DNA from: Candidatus Saccharimonadota bacterium
GTDB lineage: Bacteria > Patescibacteriota > Saccharimonadia > Saccharimonadales > Saccharimonadaceae
Reading direction: 5' to 3'
NCBI GenBank assembly: GCA_017545585.1
Contig: JAFWMK010000004.1
Coordinates: 1-41,304, forward strand
DNA length: 41,304 nt
The notes beneath the pieces are model-generated. The model saw only the letters and a list, made by a program, of their open reading frames with translations, was not told the origin of the DNA and made no database searches. Shown piece after piece: positions 28,023 to 36,310 of the stretch. Each line of letters begins with the position of its first letter. Positions within the stretch are counted from its first letter, which is position 1. A program made the translations under genes and the position numbers.

Positions 28023-29303
28023 GTGAAAACAAAATCCAAGAAGATTTCTGATACGCGCATAGAAATCACCGTAACACTAGATGCGAAAGACTTGAAAAAA
28101 GCAGAGGAGCAAGCGCTCAAAAAGTTGGCCGCCGAAGTACGCGTGGAAGGCTTTAGAAAGGGCAAAGCGCCAGCCGATATCGCTAAGAAATTTATTCCAG
28201 AAAACGATTTGAACGCTGAGACCATTGATACCGCAGTAAGGACTACCGCCTTTTTGGCATTTCAAGAATGCGAAAAAATGCCACTAGTTGCACCAAATAT
28301 TAACGTAACCAAATATGTACCTGGCGAAATGGCAGAATATACCGCAACGGCGGATATCGTGCCAGAAGTAACGCTCGGAGACTACAAAAAACTCAAAGTC
28401 AAAAGAGAAAAAGTTTCAATCACAGAAGCTCAAATCAAAGAAGTACTAGACAACCTCACTAGCTCTTTTGCAGAAAAAAAGCCGGTCAAACGCGCGGCCA
28501 AGCTCACCGATGAGGTAATTATTGATTTTGTAGGCAAGAAAGATGGCGAACCTTTTCAGGGTGGCTCAGCCAAAGATTATAAGCTGGTGCTCGGATCTAA
28601 AACTTTCATACCAGGTTTTGAAGAAGGAATCGTGGGGCATGAGCCGGGTGACAAATTCGACCTCAAATTAACATTTCCTAAAGATTATGGTGTAAAAGAT
28701 TTGGCTGGGGCCAAGGTAGTATTCGAGACCCTGCTCAAACAAATCAACGAGGTAAAAAAGCCAGAAATTGATGACAAATTGGCAGCCAAGTGTGGGCCAT
28801 TCAAGACACTCAAAGATCTCAAGGCCGACATCAAGAAGAATCTCGAGATGCAAGACGAACATCGTCTAAATGAAAAATTCAAAGATGATTTGGTAGCTGA
28901 GCTAGTCAAGGTTTCTAAGATTCCAGCACCAGACATTCTGATTGAAGACCAGATGAGAATTATTAAGGACGACATGACCAGAAATGCAATGTCTCGTGGC
29001 ATCGGCAGTCTAGAAGAATTCGTAAAAATTTCTGGTGAGACTATGGAGAATTGGGAAAAAGAAGCTAAAAAAGTTGCCGAAACCCGCGTCAAGGCTTCGA
29101 TGGCTCTGCAGAACTTAGCAGTTAAAGAAAAAATTACCGTATCTGATGATGAGGTGGCCGCCAAATTAGCCGAACTTAAAGATGTTTACAAAAAATCTCC
29201 GGAAGCGGTTAAACAGCTCAAAGACCCGAATGTCAAAATGGATATCAAAAATCGCATGACGATCGAAAAAACTTTAGATTATCTTGTAAAAGTCAATAAA
29301 TAG
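28023..29303 (+). CDS. tig: Trigger factor
   Basis: 426 residues from GTG 28023 (GAGGAG upstream). The ribosome-binding domain has the signature VEGFRKGKAP. The PPIase (FKBP-like) domain (about 160-245) has DEVIIDFVGKKDGEPFQGG and FIPGFEEGIVGHEPGD. The helical C-terminal chaperone domain follows. It binds nascent chains at L23 on the ribosome exit and assists folding. Complete and typical. It precedes rpsL, which has its own promoter. Confidence 0.95.
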   Translation: MKTKSKKISDTRIEITVTLDAKDLKKAEEQALKKLAAEVRVEGFRKGKAPADIAKKFIPENDLNAETIDTAVRTTAFLAFQECEKMPLVAPNINVTKYVPGEMAEYTATADIVPEVTLGDYKKLKVKREKVSITEAQIKEVLDNLTSSFAEKKPVKRAAKLTDEVIIDFVGKKDGEPFQGGSAKDYKLVLGSKTFIPGFEEGIVGHEPGDKFDLKLTFPKDYGVKDLAGAKVVFETLLKQINEVKKPEIDDKLAAKCGPFKTLKDLKADIKKNLEMQDEHRLNEKFKDDLVAELVKVSKIPAPDILIEDQMRIIKDDMTRNAMSRGIGSLEEFVKISGETMENWEKEAKKVAETRVKASMALQNLAVKEKITVSDDEVAAKLAELKDVYKKSPEAVKQLKDPNVKMDIKNRMTIEKTLDYLVKVNK

Positions 29304-29306
29304 TGA

Positions 29307-29312
29307 TATAAT
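29307..29312 (+). promoter_or_regulatory. -10 box of rpsL-rpsG
   Basis: TATAAT preceded by TGA, starting just after the tig stop. It gives an rpsL leader of about 75 nt, unlike the leaderless pattern elsewhere. Confidence 0.6.
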
Positions 29313-29329
29313 AATATAAAGAGTTTCAT

Positions 29330-29358
29330 CTCGTTTGTCATTGCTGTAAACAAACGAG
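29330..29358 (+). promoter_or_regulatory. Hairpin in the rpsL leader
   Basis: A perfect 9-bp stem CTCGTTTGT / ACAAACGAG with an 11-nt loop lies between the promoter and the rpsL ribosome-binding site (AAGGA). No T run follows, so it is not a terminator. It may be a ribosomal-protein autoregulatory site or a stability element; this is inference. Confidence 0.5.
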
Positions 29359-29393
29359 GACAATAATAATAATTTTAATGTAAGGAAATTTTA

Positions 29394-29807
29394 ATGCCAA
29401 CTATTAATCAGTTGATTAGAAAGCCTCGCAAGAAGGCGGCAAAAAAGTCAAAATCTCCAGCTCTTGGTTCAATTGTGAACACACTAAAAACCAAGCGTTA
29501 CGAGAAAGCTGCACCTTTGAAGCGTGGTGTATGTATTAAAGTAACTACCAAGACTCCAAAGAAACCAAACTCCGCGATGCGCAAAGTCGCTCGTGTGCGT
29601 CTTACTAATGGTCAGGAAGTTTGGGCTTATATTGGTGGTGAAGGTCACAATCTTCAGGAGCACGCCGTAGTATTAGTACGCGGTGGTCGTGTGCCAGATC
29701 TTCCTGGTGTGCGTTACCACGTGGTTAGAGGCACCTTGGATCTTCAAGGTGTACAAGGCCGCAAACAAGGTCGCTCCAAATATGGCGCCAAAAAGGAGGG
29801 TAAGTAA
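29394..29807 (+). CDS. rpsL: 30S ribosomal protein S12
   Basis: 137 residues. Canonical blocks: [31 protein letters not shown] and [19 protein letters not shown]. The streptomycin-site lysine in TPKKPNSA (Lys56) is retained. The second classical site, normally Lys in [12 protein letters not shown], is Pro here (Pro101). The following Asp, the methylthiolation site, is kept. S12 lies at the decoding centre. It is 2 bp upstream of rpsG; tufA/fusA do not follow in this window. Confidence 0.98.
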   Translation: MPTINQLIRKPRKKAAKKSKSPALGSIVNTLKTKRYEKAAPLKRGVCIKVTTKTPKKPNSAMRKVARVRLTNGQEVWAYIGGEGHNLQEHAVVLVRGGRVPDLPGVRYHVVRGTLDLQGVQGRKQGRSKYGAKKEGK

Positions 29808-29809
29808 TT

Positions 29810-30286
29810 ATGCCTAGAAAAACTACCAAATCTCTAGAGAGAAAAGTTAATCCTGATCGTAAGTATCAGTCGATTATGGTACAAAGACTTATCAATAAGT
29901 CGATGCTTGATGGCAAGAAGCAAGTAGCAGAGCGAGCAGTTTATGCCGCAATTGAAGGGGCTGCGAAAAAACTTGATTCTGAAAATCCAGTGGAAGTACT
30001 CGAAAAAGCAATTGCTAACGTTTCACCAGATTTCGAAGTGAAGTCCCGCCGGGTTGGTGGCGCTAACTACCAAATCCCATTCCCAATTTCGGGTCATCGC
30101 CAACTTCATTTTGCTTTCTCTTGGCTCGTACAATCCGCTCGCGCTCGCAGCGGCATGCCATACGCTAAGAGACTAGAAGCCGAAATCGTCGATGCTTATC
30201 ATGAGCAAGGAGCAGCTTTCAAGAAGAAAGAAGATTGTCACAGAATGGCGGAAGCCAACCGTGCATTTGCACACTTTGCAAGATAA
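29810..30286 (+). CDS. rpsG: 30S ribosomal protein S7
   Basis: 158 residues with MPRKTTKSLERKVNPDRKY at the start, VEVLEKAIANVSPDFEVKSRRVGG and the C-terminal AEANRAFAHFAR. S7 organises the 3' major domain of 16S rRNA and lies at the E site. Cotranscribed with rpsL (GGAGG in the last rpsL codons). The operon ends at a strong terminator rather than continuing into fusA. Confidence 0.98.
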   Translation: MPRKTTKSLERKVNPDRKYQSIMVQRLINKSMLDGKKQVAERAVYAAIEGAAKKLDSENPVEVLEKAIANVSPDFEVKSRRVGGANYQIPFPISGHRQLHFAFSWLVQSARARSGMPYAKRLEAEIVDAYHEQGAAFKKKEDCHRMAEANRAFAHFAR

Positions 30287-30300
30287 AATTCAAGCAAGAA

Positions 30301-30328
30301 AAAAGCCCCGAGAGATCGGGGCTTTTTG
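30301..30328. terminator. Bidirectional terminator between rpsG and the leftward HTH gene
   Basis: Perfect 12-bp stem AAAAAGCCCCGA / TCGGGGCTTTTT with a GAGA loop. The A and T runs make it usable from both strands, for rpsG rightward and the 30349-30975 gene leftward. Confidence 0.9.
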
Positions 30329-30348
30329 GATTTAGAGAAGCTTGTTAA

Positions 30349-30975
30349 CTAAAGCTCGATAAGAAGCATTCTTTCTAATCGCGTTTTAGCGTTTTTGGCC
30401 GAAGAGCTTAGTGTCTGATTGCGAGCGCGTCTAGTGCCGTCCGCCAAGTATTCACAGACATAACTATAGTTAGATGACAGAAGATCAAGATGCCTATTCT
30501 GCTGATAAATCAGCAGAGCAAATGATTGAAGCTTTTTGGGGATTTTAAGTCCAGATTCAAAACGACCTTCGATGTAATCGTCGATAGACTCGTTATCTCC
30601 TTCTGCTACTCGCCAAAGATACTCCAGAGTTATATCATAACCTGCGTACACTTTAGCGGTTTCAACGCTTCTCGAATCAAACATAGCGCCAAGATAAGCA
30701 CGCGCAACCATCCGCTCCAGAGGCTCTTCCATTGGACCAAAGTACAGTCCTCTTAGCGACATCATGGTTGCAAATGGATAGATTGATACATCTCTTAACA
30801 AATCCATCACGACACGTTTACTTACGCCGAGATAGTCCGCCAAGTCCTCCTTGATCGGCATTTTGCCAAGAAACACGGTGGTACAGATTGCGCCAGTAAC
30901 GCATTTTAGTTTGTCACCGTCAAAACCAGTTAGTTGCCTAACTCCTGCCAACAAATCTTCACTAAAGTCTTTCAA
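30349..30975 (-). CDS. Putative helix-turn-helix protein of unknown function
   Basis: 208 residues from TTG 30973-30975 (AAGGGGGTG upstream). Residues about 39-62 (KEDLADYLGVSKRVVMDLLRDV) have HTH spacing, with a sharp turn at LGVSKR. The rest is helical with no enzyme motif. The C-terminus is basic (DGTRRARNQTLSSSAKNAK). It has an upstream promoter and a structured leader, and diverges from gap. A transcriptional regulator of gap or of itself is a reasonable guess, not shown. Family not recognised. Confidence 0.6.
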   Translation of the reverse strand: MKDFSEDLLAGVRQLTGFDGDKLKCVTGAICTTVFLGKMPIKEDLADYLGVSKRVVMDLLRDVSIYPFATMMSLRGLYFGPMEEPLERMVARAYLGAMFDSRSVETAKVYAGYDITLEYLWRVAEGDNESIDDYIEGRFESGLKIPKKLQSFALLIYQQNRHLDLLSSNYSYVCEYLADGTRRARNQTLSSSAKNAKTRLERMLLIEL

Positions 30976-31008
30976 TGTACACCCCCTTTTTTTGAATTGC
31001 GAACCGTC

Positions 31009-31027
31009 CTATCCCCCTATGGGATAG
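31009..31027 (-). promoter_or_regulatory. Inverted repeat in the leader of the HTH gene
   Basis: CTATCCC / GGGATAG, a 7-bp stem with a 5-nt loop, followed by the palindrome AGCTATAGCT. It lies between the leftward promoter and the TTG start. It could be an operator or an RNA hairpin; undecided. Confidence 0.45.
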
Positions 31028-31044
31028 CTATAGCTCATTTTTTT

Positions 31045-31073
31045 ATTATACCACACTTTTACTTAAAAATCAA
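31045..31073 (-). promoter_or_regulatory. Promoter of the leftward HTH gene
   Basis: On the minus strand TTGATT, a 17-nt spacer and TATAAT preceded by TGG. Gives a leader of about 60 nt. Confidence 0.7.
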
Positions 31074-31097
31074 TAAGCGGAATAGCTTAATGTATGC

Positions 31098-31103
31098 TAT
31101 AAT
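31098..31103 (+). promoter_or_regulatory. -10 box of the gap operon
   Basis: TATAAT preceded by TGC; AGGAGG (31119-31124) and ATG 31129 follow. It drives gap-rpiB-rpe-pfkB. Confidence 0.65.
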
Positions 31104-31128
31104 AAGGTTAAGTATATTAGGAGGTAAA

Positions 31129-32133
31129 ATGACGAAGATAGCGATTAACGGATTCGGACGAATCGGTCGGAATGTTTTGAAGATTTTGATGGAGAGAGAT
31201 GATGTAGAAGTTGTTGCAATCAACGATATCACGGATGCAAAAACTTTAGCACATCTTCTTAAATATGATTCTAGTTATGGAACCTACGGCCGGGAAGTCA
31301 AATCTACAGATAACGAAATTATCGTAGACGGTAAAAAAATTAAAATTTTAGCTGAAAAAGAGCCAGCCAAATTACCATGGAAAGATCTAGGTATAGACGT
31401 GGTGATTGAATCGACCGGGTTCTTTACCAAACCGGAAGACGCAAGAAAACATATCGAAGCTGGAGCTAAACGCGTGGTTATCTCTGCACCGGCCAAAGGC
31501 GAAGGAGCCAAAACCATTGTGATTGGCGTAAACGACGAGACGGTAGAAGATACGGACGAAATTCTTTCTAATGCTTCCTGTACCACCAACTGTATCGCAC
31601 CGATTATGAAAGTTTTGGAAGATAATTTTGGGATCGAAAAAGCCATGATGACAACAGTACACTCCTACACCGGCTCGCAAAGAATTTTGGACGCACCTGC
31701 CAAAGATCTTCGCGAAGCTAGAAGCGCAGCCGAGAATATCGTGCCGACCACAACTGGCGCTTCAAAAGCCGCCGCTCTTACTGTACCGGCTTTGAAAGAC
31801 AAATTCAATGGTCTCTCCATACGTGTACCGACACCAGTGGTATCTTTATCAGACATTACTGCTTTAATCAAAAAGGACACCACCAAAGAAGAGATCAATA
31901 AACTATTCAAGCGCGTAGCTAGCGAGCCTGAGTATGATGGAATAATCGGAGTGAGCGAAGAGGAATTGGTTTCCAAAGATTTTGTGGGCGATCCACATTC
32001 ATGTATTGTAGATTTACCACTAACTGACGTGGTGGGCGGTAACATGATAAAAGTCGTGGCTTGGTATGACAACGAATGGGGTTATTCTAATCGCTTAGCG
32101 GAGCTCGCGGCAGATTTTAAGAAAGAGGGCTAG
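31129..32133 (+). CDS. gap: Glyceraldehyde-3-phosphate dehydrogenase
   Basis: 334 residues from ATG 31129 with AGGAGG 4 nt upstream; an in-frame upstream extension is not family-like. NAD site INGFGRIGRN, coenzyme-selecting AINDITD (Asp after beta-2, NAD-type), catalytic SNASCTTNC, HSYTGSQ and WYDNEWGYSNRL. It interconverts glyceraldehyde-3-phosphate and 1,3-bisphosphoglycerate. First gene of a four-gene sugar-phosphate operon; rpiB starts immediately after its stop. Confidence 0.98.
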   Translation: MTKIAINGFGRIGRNVLKILMERDDVEVVAINDITDAKTLAHLLKYDSSYGTYGREVKSTDNEIIVDGKKIKILAEKEPAKLPWKDLGIDVVIESTGFFTKPEDARKHIEAGAKRVVISAPAKGEGAKTIVIGVNDETVEDTDEILSNASCTTNCIAPIMKVLEDNFGIEKAMMTTVHSYTGSQRILDAPAKDLREARSAAENIVPTTTGASKAAALTVPALKDKFNGLSIRVPTPVVSLSDITALIKKDTTKEEINKLFKRVASEPEYDGIIGVSEEELVSKDFVGDPHSCIVDLPLTDVVGGNMIKVVAWYDNEWGYSNRLAELAADFKKEG

Positions 32134-32583
32134 ATGCAGATTTTTATCGGAGCGGATTATCGTGGATTAGAAAGAAAAAACCAACTGAGAGATTTCTTGG
32201 TGGGTGCCGGATTTAACGTAGAAGATATGGGGGAATATGAATATCGGGAAGGGAGTGATTTTAACGATCCAGCTATCAATGTAGCTTTAAAAGTTCGTGA
32301 AAACCCACACAGTTTTGGTATTTTGATTTGCGATTCTGCGCATGGTATGACAATGCAGGCAAACCGTTTTAAAGGTATTCGAGCGGCACATTGTGATTCT
32401 CCTGAGTCTGCTAGGCTCGCGAGGGAACATGATAACGCCAATATTTTGTGTTTATCAGCACATTTTACTGATGAAGAAAATTGTAAAAAAATTGCTACTA
32501 TATTTATCGAAACCAATTTTGAAAATCTAGAACGCCGAGTAAGGCGCATTAATCGTTTAGACGAAAGGGAAGGCAATGATTAG
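32134..32583 (+). CDS. rpiB: RpiB/LacA-type sugar-phosphate isomerase
   Basis: 149 residues. N-terminal IFIGADYRGLERKNQL (usual GADHAG), then GILICDSAHGMTMQANRFKGIRAAHC, which corresponds to the family CGTGIGMSIAANK block, and REHDNANILCLSAHF. The catalytic Cys position appears in ICDS, but the following GTG is changed to SAH, so substrate preference may differ. The expected role is ribose-5-phosphate/ribulose-5-phosphate isomerisation. It overlaps rpe by 8 bp. Confidence 0.85.
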   Translation: MQIFIGADYRGLERKNQLRDFLVGAGFNVEDMGEYEYREGSDFNDPAINVALKVRENPHSFGILICDSAHGMTMQANRFKGIRAAHCDSPESARLAREHDNANILCLSAHFTDEENCKKIATIFIETNFENLERRVRRINRLDEREGND

Positions 32584-33232
32584 AACAGTTACCGTAGTGC
32601 CAGCAATTTTGGCCGAAAGTAAGTTAGAGTATCGCACGCAAATTGAGCGGGTAAACAACTTTGCAAGAAGAGTGCATATTGACGTATCGGATGGAGTATT
32701 TGCACCAGCAACCACGTTAGATATTTCGAATATTTGGTGGCCAAAAGAATGGAAAGCTGATATCCATCTAATGTCAGCCCATCCATCACAACAGCTCGAC
32801 ATGATTATGAAATTAGCGCCTTCGCTTTGCATTCTCCATGGGGAAGCAAGCGAAGATTTGTTGCCGATTTTTGCTACCCTTAAAAAAGAAGGGATTCGGA
32901 CTGGACTTGCGATTTTGCCGTCTACCTATCCTGGATTAGTGAGGCAATATATCGACGTAGTAGATCATGTATTAATTTTTGCTGGACAACTAGGTATGCA
33001 AGGTAGCCCAGCTGACATGATGCAAATGGAAAAAATTGCAATCGTAAGAAGCATGAAACCAGAATTAGAAATTGGCTGGGATGGCGGCGCAAATGTTTCA
33101 ACGATGCGAGCTCTTGCTCATGCGGACTTAGATGTAATTAACGTAGGGTCGGCTTTGTCAAAAGTAGACAATCCAGCCGAGGTCTATCATGCAATGGTAG
33201 CCGAAATCGATAAGAATGGAGTGGTGATATAA
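32576..33232 (+). CDS. rpe: Ribulose-phosphate 3-epimerase-like TIM-barrel protein
   Basis: 218 residues. Rpe-like order of motifs: VVPAILAES, HIDVSDGVFAP (usual DVMDGHFVPN), IHLMSAHP, GQLGMQG, and IGWDGGANVSTM. The metal/acid positions His and Asp in HIDVSD and Asp in WDGG are present, but the family is divergent here. It would interconvert ribulose-5-P and xylulose-5-P. Its position between rpiB and a sugar kinase supports that role. The rpe stop abuts the next ATG. Confidence 0.8.
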   Translation: MIRTVTVVPAILAESKLEYRTQIERVNNFARRVHIDVSDGVFAPATTLDISNIWWPKEWKADIHLMSAHPSQQLDMIMKLAPSLCILHGEASEDLLPIFATLKKEGIRTGLAILPSTYPGLVRQYIDVVDHVLIFAGQLGMQGSPADMMQMEKIAIVRSMKPELEIGWDGGANVSTMRALAHADLDVINVGSALSKVDNPAEVYHAMVAEIDKNGVVI

Positions 33233-34195
33233 ATGGCCCGGATTTTATCGCTAGGTTCCGCTCTAAATGATATTTATTTAATCGATCACGATGATCTTAC
33301 CCCTACCGAGATTGGCGAAGAGTCGATTTTTGGCAAAATTTTGGTAGGATCAAAAATTGATATCGACAAATTAAGCTATGAAGTGGGTGGTGGCGGAGTG
33401 AATTCAGCGATTTCTTTTGCAAGACATGGACATGAAGCAATTTTGATGGCAAATATCTCCCACGATGCGGCGGGCGATGCGATCTTGAGAGCACTAGATC
33501 ATGAGGGGGTGGATACTAGTTATATCGATTACGTATCATCTAAGGCCACGGGTAGTTCAGTTATTTTGCTAGACTCGCGCGGAGGAGAAAGGACAATTCT
33601 AACTTATCGAGGGGTTAGTAGTAAATTTGATAATTTTACTCCCGATGATCTCGATAGGATTCATCCAGATTTTATATATATTACAACTTTACGCGGAGAT
33701 ATCGAGACACTAACCAAATTTCTAAAAAAGGCTCACGATTCTAGCACGAAAGTGATGTTTAATCCTGGCGTGAAAGAGCTTGAAAAAAGCACCGAAATTT
33801 TGAGGCTACTAAAGCATGTTGATATTTTGTTAGTCAATAAACGCGAAGCGGCCATGCTGGTGCCTGGAGAATCATTAAATGAATTGATCTACCATCTGAA
33901 AGGATATCTAGATACTATAATTATTACAGATGGGCCAATGGGGGGAATCGCCACAAACGGTACCGATACTTACCGATTTGGGGTATATGAAGATACCAAA
34001 ATCAAAGATGCGACTGGAGCTGGAGATGCTTTTGGATCGGGTTTTTTGGCAGCGCTAGCTTCTGGCAAAGATTTTCGAAAATCGTTAATTTTTGCTTCAG
34101 CTAATTCAACGGCGGTGGTATCAAAAATTGGGGCAAACAAGGGTATTCTGACTAATCACGTAGATTTGCACCCGATGCCAATTCAAAAAATATGA
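33233..34195 (+). CDS. PfkB/ribokinase-family sugar or nucleoside kinase
   Basis: 320 residues. GGGGVNSAISFARHG is the PfkB N-terminal signature and DATGAGDAFGSGFLAAL is the C-terminal signature with the catalytic Asp. VNKREAAML is also typical. The family phosphorylates ribose, fructose-6-P, adenosine or similar sugars. Which one cannot be told. With rpiB and rpe, ribose or nucleoside salvage into pentose phosphates is an attractive guess. Last gene of the operon. Confidence 0.88.
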   Translation: MARILSLGSALNDIYLIDHDDLTPTEIGEESIFGKILVGSKIDIDKLSYEVGGGGVNSAISFARHGHEAILMANISHDAAGDAILRALDHEGVDTSYIDYVSSKATGSSVILLDSRGGERTILTYRGVSSKFDNFTPDDLDRIHPDFIYITTLRGDIETLTKFLKKAHDSSTKVMFNPGVKELEKSTEILRLLKHVDILLVNKREAAMLVPGESLNELIYHLKGYLDTIIITDGPMGGIATNGTDTYRFGVYEDTKIKDATGAGDAFGSGFLAALASGKDFRKSLIFASANSTAVVSKIGANKGILTNHVDLHPMPIQKI

Positions 34196-34209
34196 TAAAA
34201 TAGGTATTA

Positions 34210-34215
34210 TATAAT
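34210..34215 (+). promoter_or_regulatory. -10 box of the LOG-family gene
   Basis: TATAAT without the TG extension, followed by CGGAGG and ATG 34229. Confidence 0.5.
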
Positions 34216-34228
34216 ATACGGAGGTTTT

Positions 34229-34942
34229 ATGCTGCCAACACAAGAAGATCTAATTGAAAAAATGACCATTGAGGACCTAGAAAGAATCAATGCCTATTCG
34301 AAAGATTTGGCTTCGGGTCTTAGAATGGTAAGGTCTTTTCCTCAAGGCGTGACGGTTTTTGGTTCAGCAAGGCTCGCACAAGATAGTAAATATTGCGAAA
34401 TGGCAAGACAGCTCGGCGAAATGCTAGCCAAAAATGGGCATGCAGTAGTTACTGGCGGTGGTCCCGGAATTATGGAAGCGGCATCAAAAGGCGCCTACGA
34501 AATCGGCGGAAGAACTGTGGGCTTCAACATCACGCTCGCACATGAGCAATTTCCAAATCCATATCTTTCGGAATGCTATACTTTTGAATATTTCTTCGCT
34601 CGAAAAGTTTCACTCGCGATGGCAGCAAAAGTATTCGTATTTTTTCCAGGTGGTTTTGGAACGATGGATGAGATTTCAGAAATTTTATGCCTAATGCAAG
34701 AAAACAAAATGCCAAAGATGCCGATGTTCTTGATTGGCACAGATTATTGGTCGGCTTTTGAACAGGTAATCCAAAAAATGGTTGAATTAAAGCTAGTAAA
34801 CGAAGAGGACACTCATATTTTTGAAATCACAGACGATCTTCAAAAAGTAGTAGACGCAGCTAACAAAATTGGGCATCCAAAAATCTCTGAAAACTTTTAC
34901 GATGGCTTCAAAGAAGCTCGTGCTATCGCACAAGCGGCTTAG
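34229..34942 (+). CDS. LOG-family nucleotide phosphoribohydrolase-like protein
   Basis: 237 residues, Rossmann-like. Motifs: [22 protein letters not shown] and [14 protein letters not shown] (PGGxGTxxE), the LOG/TIGR00730 signature. Members cleave nucleoside 5'-monophosphates (e.g. AMP or cytokinin ribotides) to base plus ribose-5-phosphate; older annotations call them lysine decarboxylases, for which there is no support here. Ribose-5-P release would fit the neighbouring pentose genes. Its last 20 bp overlap the convergent enolase gene. Confidence 0.87.
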   Translation: MLPTQEDLIEKMTIEDLERINAYSKDLASGLRMVRSFPQGVTVFGSARLAQDSKYCEMARQLGEMLAKNGHAVVTGGGPGIMEAASKGAYEIGGRTVGFNITLAHEQFPNPYLSECYTFEYFFARKVSLAMAAKVFVFFPGGFGTMDEISEILCLMQENKMPKMPMFLIGTDYWSAFEQVIQKMVELKLVNEEDTHIFEITDDLQKVVDAANKIGHPKISENFYDGFKEARAIAQAA

Positions 34943-36236
34943 CCAATTTTAATTCTGGGTTGGTTTCGGCGATACGAATTAACTCGTTATATTTGGCGAT
35001 GCGTTCGCTACGAGAAAGGGAACCGGTTTTGATTTGACCGGTGCCAAGACCAACGGCAAGGTGTGCAATAGAAACATCTTCGGTTTCACCAGAGCGATGC
35101 GACATAATCGTGTTGTAACCAGCATTTTTGGCCATTTTAACCGCATCAATCGTCTCGGTGAGAGTGCCAATTTGGTTGGGCTTGATCAAAATAGCATTGG
35201 CGATTTTTGATTCGATGCCACGACTAAGCAATTTGGTATTAGTGACAAACAAATCATCACCTACTAGCTGAGCCTTGTCGCCGAGACGTCTAGTCATGAT
35301 TTGCCAGTTTTTCCAATCGTTTTCTGAAAGTCCGTCTTCGATTGAAACTACAGAATAATTATCAATCAAATACTCATACCAATTAATCATATCATCAGCA
35401 GTTTTCCATTCACCATTAGTTTTTAGTTCATAATGGCCTTTGTCGTATGGTGGCGCAGCAGGCTCATTATTATAAAATTCACTAGCGGCAATGTCTAGCG
35501 CGATTAAAATATCCTTGCCAAATTCGTAGCCGGCTTTCGCTACGGCTTCTCTGATACAATCGAGTGGTTCATTGTTGCCTTCTTTGACTTTTGGTGCATA
35601 GCCACCTTCATCGCCAACCGTAGTAGGATAGTCTTTGTTTTTTAGGACCTCTTTTAATGCATGGAAGACTTCGGCGCCGATACGAACCGCTTCGTCGATC
35701 GTGCCAGCAGCGGCTGGGATAATCATATATTCCTGAAAATCAGTCGACCAAGCGGCGTGTTCACCGCCGTTCATTACATTCATCATCGGGAGCGGAATAG
35801 ACATTTCATCGGTAATGCCAGCTAGCTCAGAAACATATTGGTAAAATGGCATATTGGCGCCTCTAGCGTTAGCCTTGGCATTAGCGAGCGAAACTGCAAG
35901 AATTGCGTTGGCGCCAAGATTGGACTTATTTTCAGTATCATCGAGTTCTTGCATCAAAGTATCTACCTGGAATTGATCTGAAGAGTTGCCAACCAGCACG
36001 TCGCTGATTTTTGAATTAATATTCCAAACGGCCTTTAACACACCTTTACCATTAAATCTCTCGGGATCGTTATCGCGAAGTTCTAAAGCCTCGCCAGAAC
36101 CGGTCGAGGCTCCAGAAGGTACGGCGGCACGGCCAAAAGCGCCATTTCTTAATACCACTTCGGCTTCTACAGTAGGATTGCCACGTGAATCCAGAATTTG
36201 CCGAGCTTTAATTTTTGAAATTACAAAATTATCCAT
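34923..36236 (-). CDS. eno: Enolase
   Basis: 437 residues. Signatures: [42 protein letters not shown], metal ligands in [10 protein letters not shown] and VGDDLFVTN, and [10 protein letters not shown]. It converts 2-phosphoglycerate to phosphoenolpyruvate. Start ATG 36234-36236 with TATAAT (36243-36248, preceded by TGC) 6 nt upstream, so it is leaderless. Together with gap this indicates lower glycolysis. Confidence 0.98.
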   Translation of the reverse strand: MDNFVISKIKARQILDSRGNPTVEAEVVLRNGAFGRAAVPSGASTGSGEALELRDNDPERFNGKGVLKAVWNINSKISDVLVGNSSDQFQVDTLMQELDDTENKSNLGANAILAVSLANAKANARGANMPFYQYVSELAGITDEMSIPLPMMNVMNGGEHAAWSTDFQEYMIIPAAAGTIDEAVRIGAEVFHALKEVLKNKDYPTTVGDEGGYAPKVKEGNNEPLDCIREAVAKAGYEFGKDILIALDIAASEFYNNEPAAPPYDKGHYELKTNGEWKTADDMINWYEYLIDNYSVVSIEDGLSENDWKNWQIMTRRLGDKAQLVGDDLFVTNTKLLSRGIESKIANAILIKPNQIGTLTETIDAVKMAKNAGYNTIMSHRSGETEDVSIAHLAVGLGTGQIKTGSLSRSERIAKYNELIRIAETNPELKLAKPLVR

Positions 36237-36242
36237 AACTTT

Positions 36243-36248
36243 ATTATA
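36243..36248 (-). promoter_or_regulatory. -10 box of eno
   Basis: On the minus strand TATAAT preceded by TGC, 6 nt before the eno ATG. Confidence 0.6.
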
Positions 36249-36310
36249 GCAAAAATATAGAACTTATGCTAAAATGGTATTAATTAGTAGTTTAAAGGAG
36301 GTTTCAAAAA

